Source: Stramonita haemastoma
Taxonomy: Eukaryota; Mollusca; Gastropoda; Neogastropoda; Muricidae
Length of the DNA stretch: 12,500 bases
NCBI GenBank assembly: GCA_030674155.1
Contig: CM060335.1
Coordinates: 33,096,518 to 33,109,017, forward strand
Reading direction: 5' to 3'
In this document: positions 1-7,474 of the stretch, piece after piece
How positions within the stretch are numbered: the stretch's first letter is position 1
Layout of the letters: each line of letters begins with the position of its first letter
Notes under the pieces: model-generated
Seen by the model: only the letters and a program-made list of their open reading frames with translations
What the model was told of the DNA's origin: nothing
The model's database searches: none
Position numbers and translations under genes: made by a program

Positions 1-35
<35 letters not shown>

Positions 36-53
36 TGTGTGTGTATGTGTGTG
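1..53. repeat. (GCGT)n / (GT)n microsatellite, cut by the window edge
   Basis: About nine tandem GCGT units run into GT and GTAT units. The array starts at base 1, so its true length is unknown. It is alternating purine-pyrimidine throughout and therefore Z-DNA-prone. Confidence 0.95.
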
Positions 54-71
54 AATCAGAATAATTATAAG

Positions 72-210
72 AAAGAGGGTGGCAAGAGGGATAAAGACGT
101 TCGCCTGCCTAACGGATGACTAAATTTACAAAACTGCATACACACGGGAACTGGATGTAAAAAATTACATGAGTGCTTACCATCATCCTAGAAATAAAAG
201 AATGAATAGT
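72..210 (+). mobile_element. SINE-like element S1, apparently lacking its central part
   Basis: The 3' part (about 121-210) matches S6 (5850-5945) and the reverse complement of S3 (4165-4245). Shared landmarks are ACTGCATACACAC, a GGGAACTGGATG-like stretch, an A-rich run, GAGTGCTT and ATCCT before an A/T tail. The 5' part (76-111) contains GGTGGCAAGAGGGATAAAGACG followed by CGCCTGCCTA, similar to the A-box half of a tRNA-derived SINE head; the S8 head has the same CGCCTGCCTA segment. The B box and the central core seen in S2, S6 and S8 are absent, so head and tail are joined nearly directly. This could be an internal deletion or a separate short family. The tail assignment is solid; the head assignment is weaker. 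Confidence 0.6.
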
Positions 211-254
211 AAAAAAAAAAATAATAATAAAATAATAATAATAATAATAATAAA
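211..254. repeat. A-run and (AAT)n tract at the 3' end of S1
   Basis: Ten or more A residues pass into AAT units. It lies directly after the S1 tail and probably grew from the element's A-rich 3' end. Confidence 0.85.
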
Positions 255-271
255 GCAATTGATTCCCACAC

Positions 272-434
272 AATACAATACTATCATACATTACAATACA
301 AAGCGATACTAAATAACACAAATTTCAAAACAAAGAGATTTACCATACCAGAAAGTAGAACACAATAGTTATAACGATATACAATACATAGTACAATACA
401 ACAAAAAAAAACAATGGAATACATTACAATACAA
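272..434. repeat. Degenerate ACAAT/ATAC-rich low-complexity stretch
   Basis: Short blocks such as ACAATACAATAC recur irregularly. The string ATACATTACAATACAA appears near 286 and again near 419. The pattern suggests a decayed pentanucleotide repeat. No gene-like content is visible. Confidence 0.5.
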
Positions 435-815
435 TTAACAATGTCCATCTGCCACTTAGTTTCGACTAAGCAAAAAGTGTACTTGGCATGGAATCCCAAT
501 TTATGTCCTGATCAGAAAGATCAACCTTCAGGACATCACGCAATAGGCACTGAAGGAATCAGGAAGAGATAAATAGCCAGCATTTTAGCAGACTGGAACC
601 AGACCACCAACTCTCTTAAGCTTGCACACGCGGTTTCGATCACCTCACGGCCAACTAATCTAGCAATTAAGACTTCGTCTGGCTCTCTGTGTTTAAACGA
701 CCGTTTGAGGATGTTACCTTTTAGATAGATCTATGGAACATACTTTATTGTGGTATTGCACGAGTCAGTGATTGTTGTACACGTTTTACTGAGGAACGCT
801 TGTTGAGATTTTCGC
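435..815. other. Single-copy-looking intergenic sequence, nothing recognised
   Basis: Mixed composition with frequent stops in all frames. It matches no other part of the window. A 7-bp inverted pair CCTTCAG / CTGAAGG near 526-553 is too short to interpret. Confidence 0.5.
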
Positions 816-816
816 A

Positions 817-855
817 TGAGAGAGAGAGGGGGGGAGAGATGGGAAGAGAGAGAGG

Positions 856-945
<90 letters not shown>
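817..945. repeat. (GA)n microsatellite with G-rich flank
   Basis: An imperfect purine stretch leads into about 85 bases of uninterrupted GA (roughly 856-941), then CAGACAGA-type units. The strand is purine-only, a composition prone to triplex (H-DNA) formation. Frames through it encode only Glu-Arg or Ser-Leu repeats. Confidence 0.97.
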
Positions 946-1019
946 ACAGGCCGACAGAGACAAGGATAGACAGACAGATAACGTCTGCTGATAGGATCCA
1001 CATTTTACACGCATACAGA

Positions 1020-1190
1020 AAGATAGATATTGACCAGAGACGGCATCAGTCTGATGTTGAAGCTGATGGCGATATTCTTGTCGTACTAGCTGACTTTGCC
1101 TTTGGTCATTGCAAGCTTCCACAAAAGATGAATAAGAAGTTTGTTGTTCGTTTAACGTACGTGAGAGGTAATGCAAGAGCTTGCACATAG
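1020..1190 (+). other. Open non-repetitive frame, possible exon remnant (weak)
   Basis: This stretch has no stop for 56 codons on the + strand, ending at a TAG at 1188-1190, and its translation is not low complexity (it includes DVEADGDILVVLADFAFGHC). The frame only looks longer because it runs in from the upstream GA array, so any ATG there is artificial. GT dinucleotides near 1158 and 1169 could serve as splice donors, and no acceptor is obvious at the left. The opposite strand is also open here, which weakens the case. I recognise no protein family. Chance is the most likely explanation. Confidence 0.12.
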
Positions 1191-1466
1191 ATCAAAGGTT
1201 TTGGTTCATGTTCTACTCTGAAAAACGTAATAGAGGGGAAATAGAGCGAGGCCAATGCTAATTCTAAAGAATACCCCCGTTCGTTTCTTATAATGAACAA
1301 TATCACCAGATATTCGAACCTAATTTGTTGTCGGATCAAACAGTTCTTTGTTCTAGCCACTTACTTATTCCGCCCTCTCTGCTGAAAAACACCATACAAA
1401 ATTAATCCGATTAACAAAAGGTTAATTTGGAAACAAAATCACTGCGGCTTTCGGGATACAGAGTAT
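1191..1466. other. AT-rich intergenic sequence, nothing recognised
   Basis: No internal repeat and no match elsewhere in the window. An 84-codon minus frame crosses it but has no recognisable composition or signals. Confidence 0.45.
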
Positions 1467-1511
1467 GGGGGCGAGGTAATGGGGGTGGGGGCGGGGTAGA
1501 GGGGGGCGGGG
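1467..1511 (+). other. G-quadruplex-forming G-run cluster
   Basis: Six G-runs of four or more bases lie within 45 bases: one at 1467-1471, then five consecutive runs at 1481-1511 separated by T, C, TAGA and C. Four G-runs with loops of one to four bases is the classical intramolecular G-quadruplex pattern. Whether it acts in regulation cannot be told, since no gene is visible nearby. Confidence 0.8.
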
Positions 1512-1894
1512 TGAAGATTAGGAGAGAGGGACAGCAGAGAAACATAGAGGGTAGTTAAGAACAATCAATATCGTTAGACAAAATGTTAACAGGAAGAATT
1601 AAATTATTACTGCCTCATTAAGACAAAAAAAATGTCCGAGAAAATACAATGTTGCTTTTCGATTGAGTTACGTTTGTTCGCATCAATTTTCCAGCCTAGT
1701 TTGTTTTTTGTCAGTACTGTTGTATGTTCTAGTGTGTTTTGTTAATTTCCGATTATCTTATTAAAGACAGAAAACGTTTAGGTTTCTAATTGACACAGAA
1801 GTAGCCATAAAAATGAAATTGTAAACAATATCAGACAGAAAAAAATCTAAACTGTCCCTCCCAAAGACATTTCGAGAATAGGTTTCCACAAATC
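1512..1894. other. AT-rich intergenic sequence, nothing recognised
   Basis: A/T-rich, with stops in all frames and no tandem structure or similarity to the rest of the window. Confidence 0.5.
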
Positions 1895-2179
1895 AGTGGA
1901 CATTCCGTCAGTCTCGGAAGACTATGGAGTTACCCTCCAGGCTCTAAAACGCAAAGCTTGGGTAAGTAAGTAGGGAGGACAAGCTGTTACCCTTGCAGCA
2001 GACCCTCCGCATCGCTGGAATTGTCCATTGGATAAGCAATCGCTGATACGAATGCGAATGGCTCCAGCGCCGTCGCAGGATCCGCCAGAGCGTTGCCATA
2101 TATACAGCTCCGAACCGGCCTGGGGACTCCCAACTCCCCAACCCTTCCCCAGGGATGGTGTCCAAACACGACACCTGTG
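1895..2179 (-). repeat. Probable dispersed repeat adjoining SINE S2
   Basis: This GC-richer block follows directly downstream of S2 on the minus strand. Its end nearest S2 (2150-2190) matches 4520-4560 on the same strand, about 23 of 28 positions (for example GGTGTCGTGTTTGGACACC against GGTGTCATGTTTGAACATC). The remainder, including CAGTCTCGGAAGACTATGG at 1909-1927, matches nothing else here but resembles a repeat I recall from snail genomes. The frames crossing it have no protein-like features. It is either an alternative S2 tail or an older element into which S2 inserted. Confidence 0.45.
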
Positions 2180-2340
2180 TGCATTTTGGTTTTTTATTCT
2201 ATTGTTATCTATTCCCACCAGCACACAATGACCTGTTCTTCCGAAAGGCGGAGCGGGTTTTTAACGTGTGCACAAGATGTTCTGCGTGTATTCACACACG
2301 CGCCTCGGTTGATAGTCTCATCCGAATGACAGATCAGAGT
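2180..2340 (-). mobile_element. SINE S2, 5'-truncated, with central core
   Basis: Read on the minus strand it begins near the core CGGATGAGAC...AACCGAGG (2301-2324). It continues with CACGCAGAACATCTTG, an ACACGTTAAAAACCCGC stretch, CTTTCGGAAGAACAGG and TGTGTGCTGGT. The same landmarks occur in the same order in S6 (5720-5840). No tRNA-like head is visible to the right; a GATT-repeat stretch (2354-2375) lies there instead, so the 5' part is missing. The 3' end drifts away from the S6 tail. Confidence 0.75.
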
Positions 2341-2731
2341 CCAAAAAAGGAAAAAGATTGATTGATTGACAGATTGCATGATTTATTGTCTAGATGGCAC
2401 ATCATGCATACTGTTATGAAAGCCAGCAAGAAGTGGAAGGGCAGAATGAAATGTTATCAGATCCCTATCCTCACTCTTGCTTAGACTGGTCAATCAATTT
2501 ACTCCCACTTTCAATCGTACAAACACCTTTCTATCATTGGCATCAAAAGCTTTCAGCAACTATCGGAAACGAACTCTTTATAGAACGGAACCAAAAACTT
2601 GTCCGACTTGGGAGCTAGGTTTCATCCGGTTCAACATACCAGTATGGGGTTAGGTTGGTTTTTTTCCTGTTTTTTTCCTAACCGGGCCGTGAACGTGTGA
2701 TGAAACGTAAGTAGAAGAAGCTGGTATTTCT
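2341..2731. other. Intergenic sequence, nothing recognised
   Basis: It contains a short GATT run and a 7-bp inverted pair GGTTAGG (2648-2654) / CCTAACC (2677-2683) around a T-rich loop. A 74-codon + frame (2394-2618) starts with ATG but shows no domain, signal peptide or known similarity. I do not call it a gene. Confidence 0.45.
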
Positions 2732-2779
2732 ACTCTCTCTCTCTCTCTCTCTCACTCTCTCTCTCCTCTCTCTCTCTCT
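2732..2779. repeat. (CT)n microsatellite
   Basis: CT dinucleotides with two interruptions (TCAC and TCCT). Confidence 0.95.
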
Positions 2780-2849
2780 ACGTGCAGACATTTACACTGG
2801 CCCCAAGCCCTGAGGGGGGAGCACGCGCTTGATTTCAACACACACGCTT

Positions 2850-2945
2850 TTCCGATTGGCTTTTCCGGGCTACCAGAGCGCGTAAACGACTTCGTGGTTT
2901 GGACCAATCACGTTTTTTGTTTGCCTGCCAAACCGGTTTGGGGTT
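2850..2945 (+). promoter_or_regulatory. Promoter-like segment with two CCAAT boxes and a 14-bp palindrome (tentative)
   Basis: An inverted CCAAT box (GATTGGC, ATTGG at 2855-2859) and a forward one (GACCAATCA, CCAAT at 2904-2908) lie about 45 bases apart, a pattern seen at NF-Y-type promoters. The perfect palindrome CCAAACCGGTTTGG follows at 2928-2941. The segment is richer in CpG than its surroundings and has no TATA box. No transcript or downstream coding sequence is visible: purine and GT repeats begin at about 3027. CCAAT pentamers are common by chance, so this is only a candidate. Confidence 0.2.
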
Positions 2946-3026
2946 CAGCGAGGTCTCGATCTCTTAAACAGATCCGGTCACCATTAGTGTAGTGTGCTGT
3001 TTGCCTCTTCATTTGTAGAGTTTCCA

Positions 3027-3110
3027 GGAGGGGGGGAGGGAGGGGAGTGGGGGGGGGAGGAAGGGGGGATGAGAGGGGAGAGAGAGAGAGAGAAGAGAGA
3101 GATGAGAGTG
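3027..3110 (+). repeat. G/A purine tract, G-quadruplex-prone
   Basis: Runs of four to eight G separated by A or T (3029-3068) are followed by GA dinucleotides. The strand is nearly all purine. Confidence 0.9.
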
Positions 3111-3216
3111 TGTGTGTGGGGTGTGTGTGTGTGGTGTGTGTGTGTGTGTGTGTGTTGTGTGTGGTGTGTGAGTGTGTGAGGGAGAGAGAGAGAGAGAGTG
3201 TGTGTGAGAGAGAGAG

Positions 3217-3262
<46 letters not shown>

Positions 3263-3281
3263 TGTGTGCGTGTGTTGTGTG

Positions 3282-3344
<63 letters not shown>

Positions 3345-3358
3345 TGTGTGTGTGTGTT
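3105..3358. repeat. Compound (GT)n/(GA)n microsatellite
   Basis: GT arrays are interrupted by GGTG and TTGT slips and by two GA blocks (about 3178-3200 and 3206-3219). The longest nearly pure GT block is about 3284-3337. Confidence 0.97.
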
Positions 3359-3546
3359 CGTTTTAACGTCTATCCACTAACAAGTGATTTTAGACTGGAC
3401 AAGGGGAGGAGGAGATAGGAGTGAATAGATGTGTATTTGTTTGTAAAGTTGAATGAATGACACAAGGAAAAAAAAAAACATCTAACCATGAGAAAGTCAT
3501 TGAACTGCACATAACAGAAGAAGGCAAAGGAAAAAAGATATAAACT

Positions 3547-3608
<62 letters not shown>

Positions 3609-3658
3609 CGTGTGTGTGTGTGCGCGCGCGTGTGTGTGTGTGTGTGTTGTGTGTGTGT
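3547..3658. repeat. (GT)n microsatellite, left arm of a GT/CA pair
   Basis: GT units with GCGT variants and a GCGCGCGC block at 3622-3630. It is complementary to the CA array starting at 3720. Confidence 0.97.
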
Positions 3659-3719
3659 TTTGGACCTATCTTAACGAGATAAATCCTTATATCATTGTAT
3701 TTTCCCTTTCGGTCGTCTT

Positions 3720-3857
<138 letters not shown>

Positions 3858-4146
3858 AGTTATCTTGTCGGTTCCAGTTTTTAACTCTTGCTGAACAACA
3901 AAGACTGTAGGCTACTTCCGGGTGTAGAATTGAGTAAACTGGTGAAGAAAGAAGACAAAAGGTATTGCCAGTCAGAAAATTCTTTTTTTTCTGAGTTAAT
4001 GATCTATCTATATCATAATATGATATATATTACAATTATTATCTATATACATTCCACGTATCATCATTATAATAGTATTATTTCATCTCTTTCACCTCTC
4101 AGTCTTCATCATATTAAAGAAGCATTATCTAGCATAATTATTACAA
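3858..4146. other. AT-rich spacer with a small perfect hairpin
   Basis: No gene. At 4009-4027 two 9-bp arms (TATATCATA / TATGATATA) flank a single base. Confidence 0.5.
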
Positions 4147-4308
4147 TTTTTTTTTTTTTTTAGTCTTTTCGTTTCGAGGATAAACGAACAAGCACTCATG
4201 TACTTTTTTTTTTTACCTCCAGTCCCCGTGTGTATGCAGTTTTGTCAATGTTCTCTTCTCATCCGTTCCTACCGGCAGATAATGGCCTACTCTTCCGAAA
4301 AGCGGAAT
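4147..4308 (-). mobile_element. SINE S3, 5'-truncated, ending in poly(A)
   Basis: Read on the minus strand it carries ATTCCGCTTTTCGGAAGAG, AGGCCATTATCTGCCGGTAG, AAAACTGCATACACACGGGG, an A-run, ACATGAGTGCTTG and TTTATCCTCGAAACG. It ends in a 15-A tail (15 T at 4147-4161 on the + strand). The same order occurs in S6 (5793-5935), and its 3' half matches S1. The core and tRNA-like head are missing; the left end abuts an AAAT/GATA microsatellite. Confidence 0.8.
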
Positions 4309-4353
4309 GAATAAATAATAAAATAGATAGATAAATAAATAAATGAATGAAAT
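4306..4353. repeat. (AAAT)n/(GATA)n microsatellite
   Basis: AAAT, GATA and GAAT units in tandem, next to the truncated end of S3. Confidence 0.9.
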
Positions 4354-4424
4354 AAATCTTTAACACACATGCACACACTCTCACTATATATCAGTTTTGC
4401 TGTTGGATTTTTTTTTTTTCGTTC

Positions 4425-4562
4425 TCCAGGTGGAGCTCCGTGGTACACAAAATTAATGGTGAGTGTTTCGCGTACCTACGTATGCAACCCTTTACCCACC
4501 ATTCAGGTACCCACACTCCAACTTCGGACATGATGTTCAAACATGACACCAGTGTACAAGCT
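4425..4562 (-). mobile_element. Probable SINE fragment S4
   Basis: Its part at 4520-4562 matches the block next to S2 (2150-2190) on the same strand. Next to that lies GGTACCTGAATGGTGGGTAA (minus strand), similar to GGGTACCTGCC in S7 (7495-7505) and to tRNA-SINE body sequences I recall from molluscs. No Pol III boxes are visible, so only a body fragment is present. Confidence 0.4.
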
Positions 4563-4565
4563 TTT

Positions 4566-4588
4566 TGTGTGTGTGTGTGTGTGTGTGT
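4566..4588. repeat. Short (GT)n microsatellite
   Basis: About eleven pure GT units between S4 and S5. Confidence 0.95.
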
Positions 4589-4593
4589 CATCC

Positions 4594-4832
4594 GTTAACA
4601 AGGTAAAAAAAAGGTAAAGGTGTCCCATAACCTGTGTGGTCGTAGGGAAGCGAGGTATCAGAGACCTCAGCTTCTCTTAGGGGGCCAGCATGTTGAGAGC
4701 GGCGCCCATCTCCTCTCCCTCGCTGCTTTACCTTCCGGTCTAATTCTTACCAGCACGAAAATTAATGTCCTGCTCCTCTTTCCAAAAACATTGAACGGGT
4801 TTAAAGGTGTGTGCGAGATGATCTGTGTGCGT
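4594..4832 (-). mobile_element. SINE S5, mosaic of the S2/S6 body and the S7 3' module
   Basis: On the minus strand the 5' part (4832-4745) contains ACGCACACAGATCATCTCGC, ACACCTTTAAACCCGTTC, GGAAAGAGGAGCAGGACATT and GTGCTGGTAAG, matching S2 and S6 in order. The 3' part (4735-4615) reads GGTAAAGCAGCGAGGGAGAG, GCTGGCC, AGAGAAGCTGAGGTC, TACCTCGC and AGGTTATGGGACACCTTTAC, matching S7 at 7518-7640. It ends in an ACCTTT-type tail. No Pol III boxes are seen. Confidence 0.75.
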
Positions 4833-4865
4833 TTTTCTGGAGTGGGTTTTTTTTTTTTTTTATAT

Positions 4866-4884
4866 TTATACCACTTTATGTCAC
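4866..4884 (-). repeat. 19-bp exact copy of the S8 3' end
   Basis: TTATACCACTTTATGTCAC is identical to 8751-8769. It sits directly beside a T15 run (4847-4861) and S5. It is probably a remnant of an S8-type 3' tail; sequence to the right (4885 onwards) does not match S8. Confidence 0.5.
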
Positions 4885-5046
4885 GTTTAAGTGCGCTTCA
4901 TTGCGTAGGTCCATCTACTACTACTGTCTGTAGGTCAGGGTCATCCTGGCTTTTCTCTGTCAGGCTACAGTAGTAAGGGACACTACGTGGTACACTCTCT
5001 GTAGGTGTTTATTACCCTGGCCTCATTAGTCGAACCATTGTTTCAT
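4885..5046. other. Intergenic sequence with a short inverted pair
   Basis: TACTACTGT (4919-4927) and ACAGTAGTA (4968-4976) are complementary 9-mers. Nothing else is recognised. Confidence 0.4.
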
Positions 5047-5578
5047 ACGCACACGCGTGCACGCGCACGCGTGTACAGGGCACAGACATACAGCACACAC
5101 CGCGCGCGCGCACACATGCACAGACACACACACAACCACACACATACACAGAGACACACACACACACATACACAGACATACACACTCATACGCATTGGCC
5201 ACAGACTAACAGAAACACACACAACACACATACACACACACACACACTACACAACACACAACAACAACACACACACAACAAATACAACAACATACAACAT
5301 ACACATACATACAACAACTACATACATACATCACATACACACACAGAGAAACACAGAAACACACACACATACACACACATGCAAATGACCACAGATCTCT
5401 CTCTCTCTCACACACAACACACACAACACACAACACACACACACACACACACCACACACACACACACACACAACGCACACACACACACACACACACGCCC
5501 CACACACACACACACACACACACACAACACACACACCACACGCACGCCATGCTCCACCACGCACACACCACACACAAC
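5047..5578. repeat. Long compound (CA)n-rich microsatellite region
   Basis: CA units are mixed with CACG, CATA, CAGA and AACA variants. A CGCGCGCGCG block lies at 5101-5110 and a CT block at 5396-5409. This is one of the largest simple-repeat regions in the window. His/Thr- or Cys/Val-rich frames crossing it are artefacts of the repeat. Confidence 0.95.
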
Positions 5579-5614
5579 CATAACGAAAAAAGACAACTAA
5601 ATCATGAAGAGGAC

Positions 5615-5945
5615 AAAGCTCACATTTGACATTTGACGACCCGGGTTCGAGTCCGGTCGAGGAGATTTTTTCACCTGGAGTTAAACATCAGTTCTGACTC
5701 CACTTTCCCAAAAGTTCTTCGGATGAGACTTTAAACCGAGGCCCCCGTGCGCGAACGCACGCAGAACATCTTGCTTACACACGTTCAATCCTATTCCGCT
5801 TTTCGTAAGTGTAGGCCGTTGTGTGCCGGTAAGTACAGATGACAAGATTTACAAAAACTGCATACACACAGGGACAGGATGCAAAAAAAAAAAAAACACA
5901 AGAGTGCTTATCTCATTATCCTCGATATAAAAAATAAATAAATGA
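5615..5945 (+). mobile_element. SINE S6, the fullest S2/S3-type copy, with B box and core
   Basis: A tRNA-type B box GGTTCGAGTCC lies at 5644-5654, within CCCGGGTTCGAGTCCGG. The central core CGGATGAGAC...AACCGAGG (5720-5741) follows, then CACGCAGAACATCTTGC, ATTCCGCTTTTCG, AGGCCGTTGTGTGCCGGTAA, AAACTGCATACACACAGGG, an A14-type run, AGAGTGCTTA and TTATCCTCGATA before the A/T-rich tail. An A box is not recognisable upstream, so the 5' end is truncated or diverged near 5620. S1, S2, S3 and S5 each align to part of it, so it serves as the local reference copy. SINEs are non-coding and move using LINE enzymes; none is encoded here. Confidence 0.85.
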
Positions 5946-5974
5946 AATCAAATCAAATCAAATCAAATCAAATA
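5944..5974 (+). repeat. (AAATC)n tail of S6
   Basis: Six tandem AAATC units directly follow the S6 3' end. The S8 tail also contains AAATCAAATAG on the minus strand. Confidence 0.9.
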
Positions 5975-5976
5975 AT

Positions 5977-6057
5977 TCTCTCTCTGTCTCTCTCTGTCTC
6001 TCTCTGTCTCCCTCTCTCTCTCTCTCTCCTCTCTCTCCTCTCCTCTCTCTCTCTCTC
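5977..6057. repeat. (CT)n microsatellite with TCTG variants
   Basis: A pyrimidine tract of CTCTCTGT, then CT and CCT units. Confidence 0.95.
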
Positions 6058-6118
6058 AATAAATAAATAAATAAATAAATAAATAATAAATACATAAATA
6101 AATAAATAAATAAATAAA
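6058..6118. repeat. (AAAT)n microsatellite
   Basis: About fifteen AAAT units with one ATAC interruption. Confidence 0.95.
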
Positions 6119-6366
6119 AGATAATATCTTCTACACTTGTGTCCAAATTGGCCAGGATAATCTTGACGAAGGTCAAACTTGTAGTTCCGAGGATAAAGAA
6201 GTTACAGGAGCGGTGGGAGGGTGGGAAAAGAAGAGAAAATTAATAGATATAAAAAAATTGGGTTTATTTGCAAGGGAACTTCGGTATTTTGCTTTTTTGC
6301 CTCACTTGCAATTTGCCGCTTTATCTTGTATTCAGAAGTGTGTTGGTGTTGGATGATGAGGAGTAG

Positions 6367-6480
6367 GTGTGTGTGGGTATGTGTGTGTATTGTTGTATGT
6401 GTATGTTGTGTGTGTATGTGTGTGGTGTTGGTGTGTGTGTGTGTGTGTGTGTGTGGGGTGGGGTGAGTGTGTGTGTGTGA
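6367..6480. repeat. Interrupted (GT)n microsatellite
   Basis: GT units with GTAT, GTTG and GGTG variants. The purest block is about 6432-6454. Confidence 0.93.
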
Positions 6481-6587
6481 AAGTCTTTTTTTTTGCTGCC
6501 AAAAATTTAATGAATAAGTATCATATTTGCTTTTCTATCAAGCTATCCAGCAAAAACCTTTTAATTTTGAATTACATACGCAAGCGC

Positions 6588-6640
6588 CCCCAACCCACAA
6601 CCACCCCCCCCCCCCCCCCCACACACACACGTGCGCACCC
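6588..6640. repeat. C-rich tract with 17-C run and short CA/CG blocks
   Basis: C17 at 6604-6620 is followed by CA units and GTGCGC. The strand is i-motif-prone and the complement G-quadruplex-prone. Confidence 0.9.
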
Positions 6641-6707
6641 CGCGCACCACAAACCCCAACATAAAACAACACACCATGAGGACTTGATTAAAAAAAAGCG
6701 AATGAGG

Positions 6708-6744
6708 GTTTTTATTCTGTTATCCCCGTTAAAAGAATAAAAAC
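6708..6744. other. Perfect 11-bp inverted repeat (hairpin)
   Basis: GTTTTTATTCT (6708-6718) pairs fully with AGAATAAAAAC (6734-6744) around a 15-base loop. It lies between C-rich and CA repeats and belongs to no recognised element. Confidence 0.6.
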
Positions 6745-6746
6745 AA

Positions 6747-6841
6747 CAACACACACACACAACCACCCAAACACCCCAACCACACACACACAAAAACACA
6801 CACACACACACACCCCAAAACCACCCACACGCACGCACGGC
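6747..6841. repeat. Interrupted (CA)n/(CCA)n tract
   Basis: CA arrays with AACC, ACCCC and ACGC interruptions. Confidence 0.92.
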
Positions 6842-7059
6842 ACACATTCCCCTCTCTCTCTTTTAATCTTCTATCTTTTCTTCCTATCTTCTTCTGTTTT
6901 CTGTCTTCTTCGTCTACCAACACATTTTATGACCATTTGGGCTGCAATGCATGAATTCCCGGGAAAGGAAAATTTTTTGTGTTTTGTGCCCAGACCTAAC
7001 CCACTTCCCTTGTGAATGGTCACCCTGCTTATCACAAAAAACCCTTTTATCTTTGTCAT

Positions 7060-7220
7060 TCTCTCTCTCTCTTCTCTCTCTCTCTTCTCTCCTCCCTCTC
7101 TCTCTCTTCTCTCTCTCTCGGAGAGAGAGAGGAGAGGAGGGAGAGAGGGGAGAGAGGGGAGAGGAGGAGAGAAGGGGGAGAGGAGAGAGAGAGAAGGAGA
7201 GGGGGGAGAGGAGAGAAGAT
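7060..7220. repeat. Back-to-back (CT)n and (GA)n inverted tract
   Basis: A pyrimidine arm (7060-7119) meets a purine arm (7120-7220) with no spacer. The left arm's reverse complement closely resembles the right arm, including the CCTCC / GGAGG irregularities. It could fold into a long imperfect hairpin. Confidence 0.92.
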
Positions 7221-7309
7221 TTGTGAAAGATTTTTGACTACGCTGCACTAGATTTTTGTATTTGAATGCTCGTGTTAACATTGTCAAGTAAAAAAATCTT
7301 ATTAAAAAC

Positions 7310-7439
7310 GGGGGGGGATAGCTAAGTGGTCAGAGCGCTCGATTTCCCCCAGTCAATTTTAATAAGAAACGTCGAGCGTGGTTACCAGTTTGGATGGGTG
7401 ACCGTTTGCGCGCCTTTTTTTTAAATACAGCCCCCCCTT

Positions 7440-7474
<35 letters not shown>

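Noticed and set aside
1106..1360. An 84-codon minus frame
   Set aside because: No recognised family and it overlaps an opposite-strand open frame. Length is within chance for AT-rich DNA.
1922..2224. A 100-codon minus frame over GC-richer sequence
   Set aside because: It overlaps the dispersed repeat beside S2. Other minus frames and one + frame are equally open, and no protein family is recognised.
7364..7404. A possible 5S rRNA gene
   Set aside because: Only the internal control region is similar; the flanking 5S sequence is absent, so it is at most a derived SINE part.
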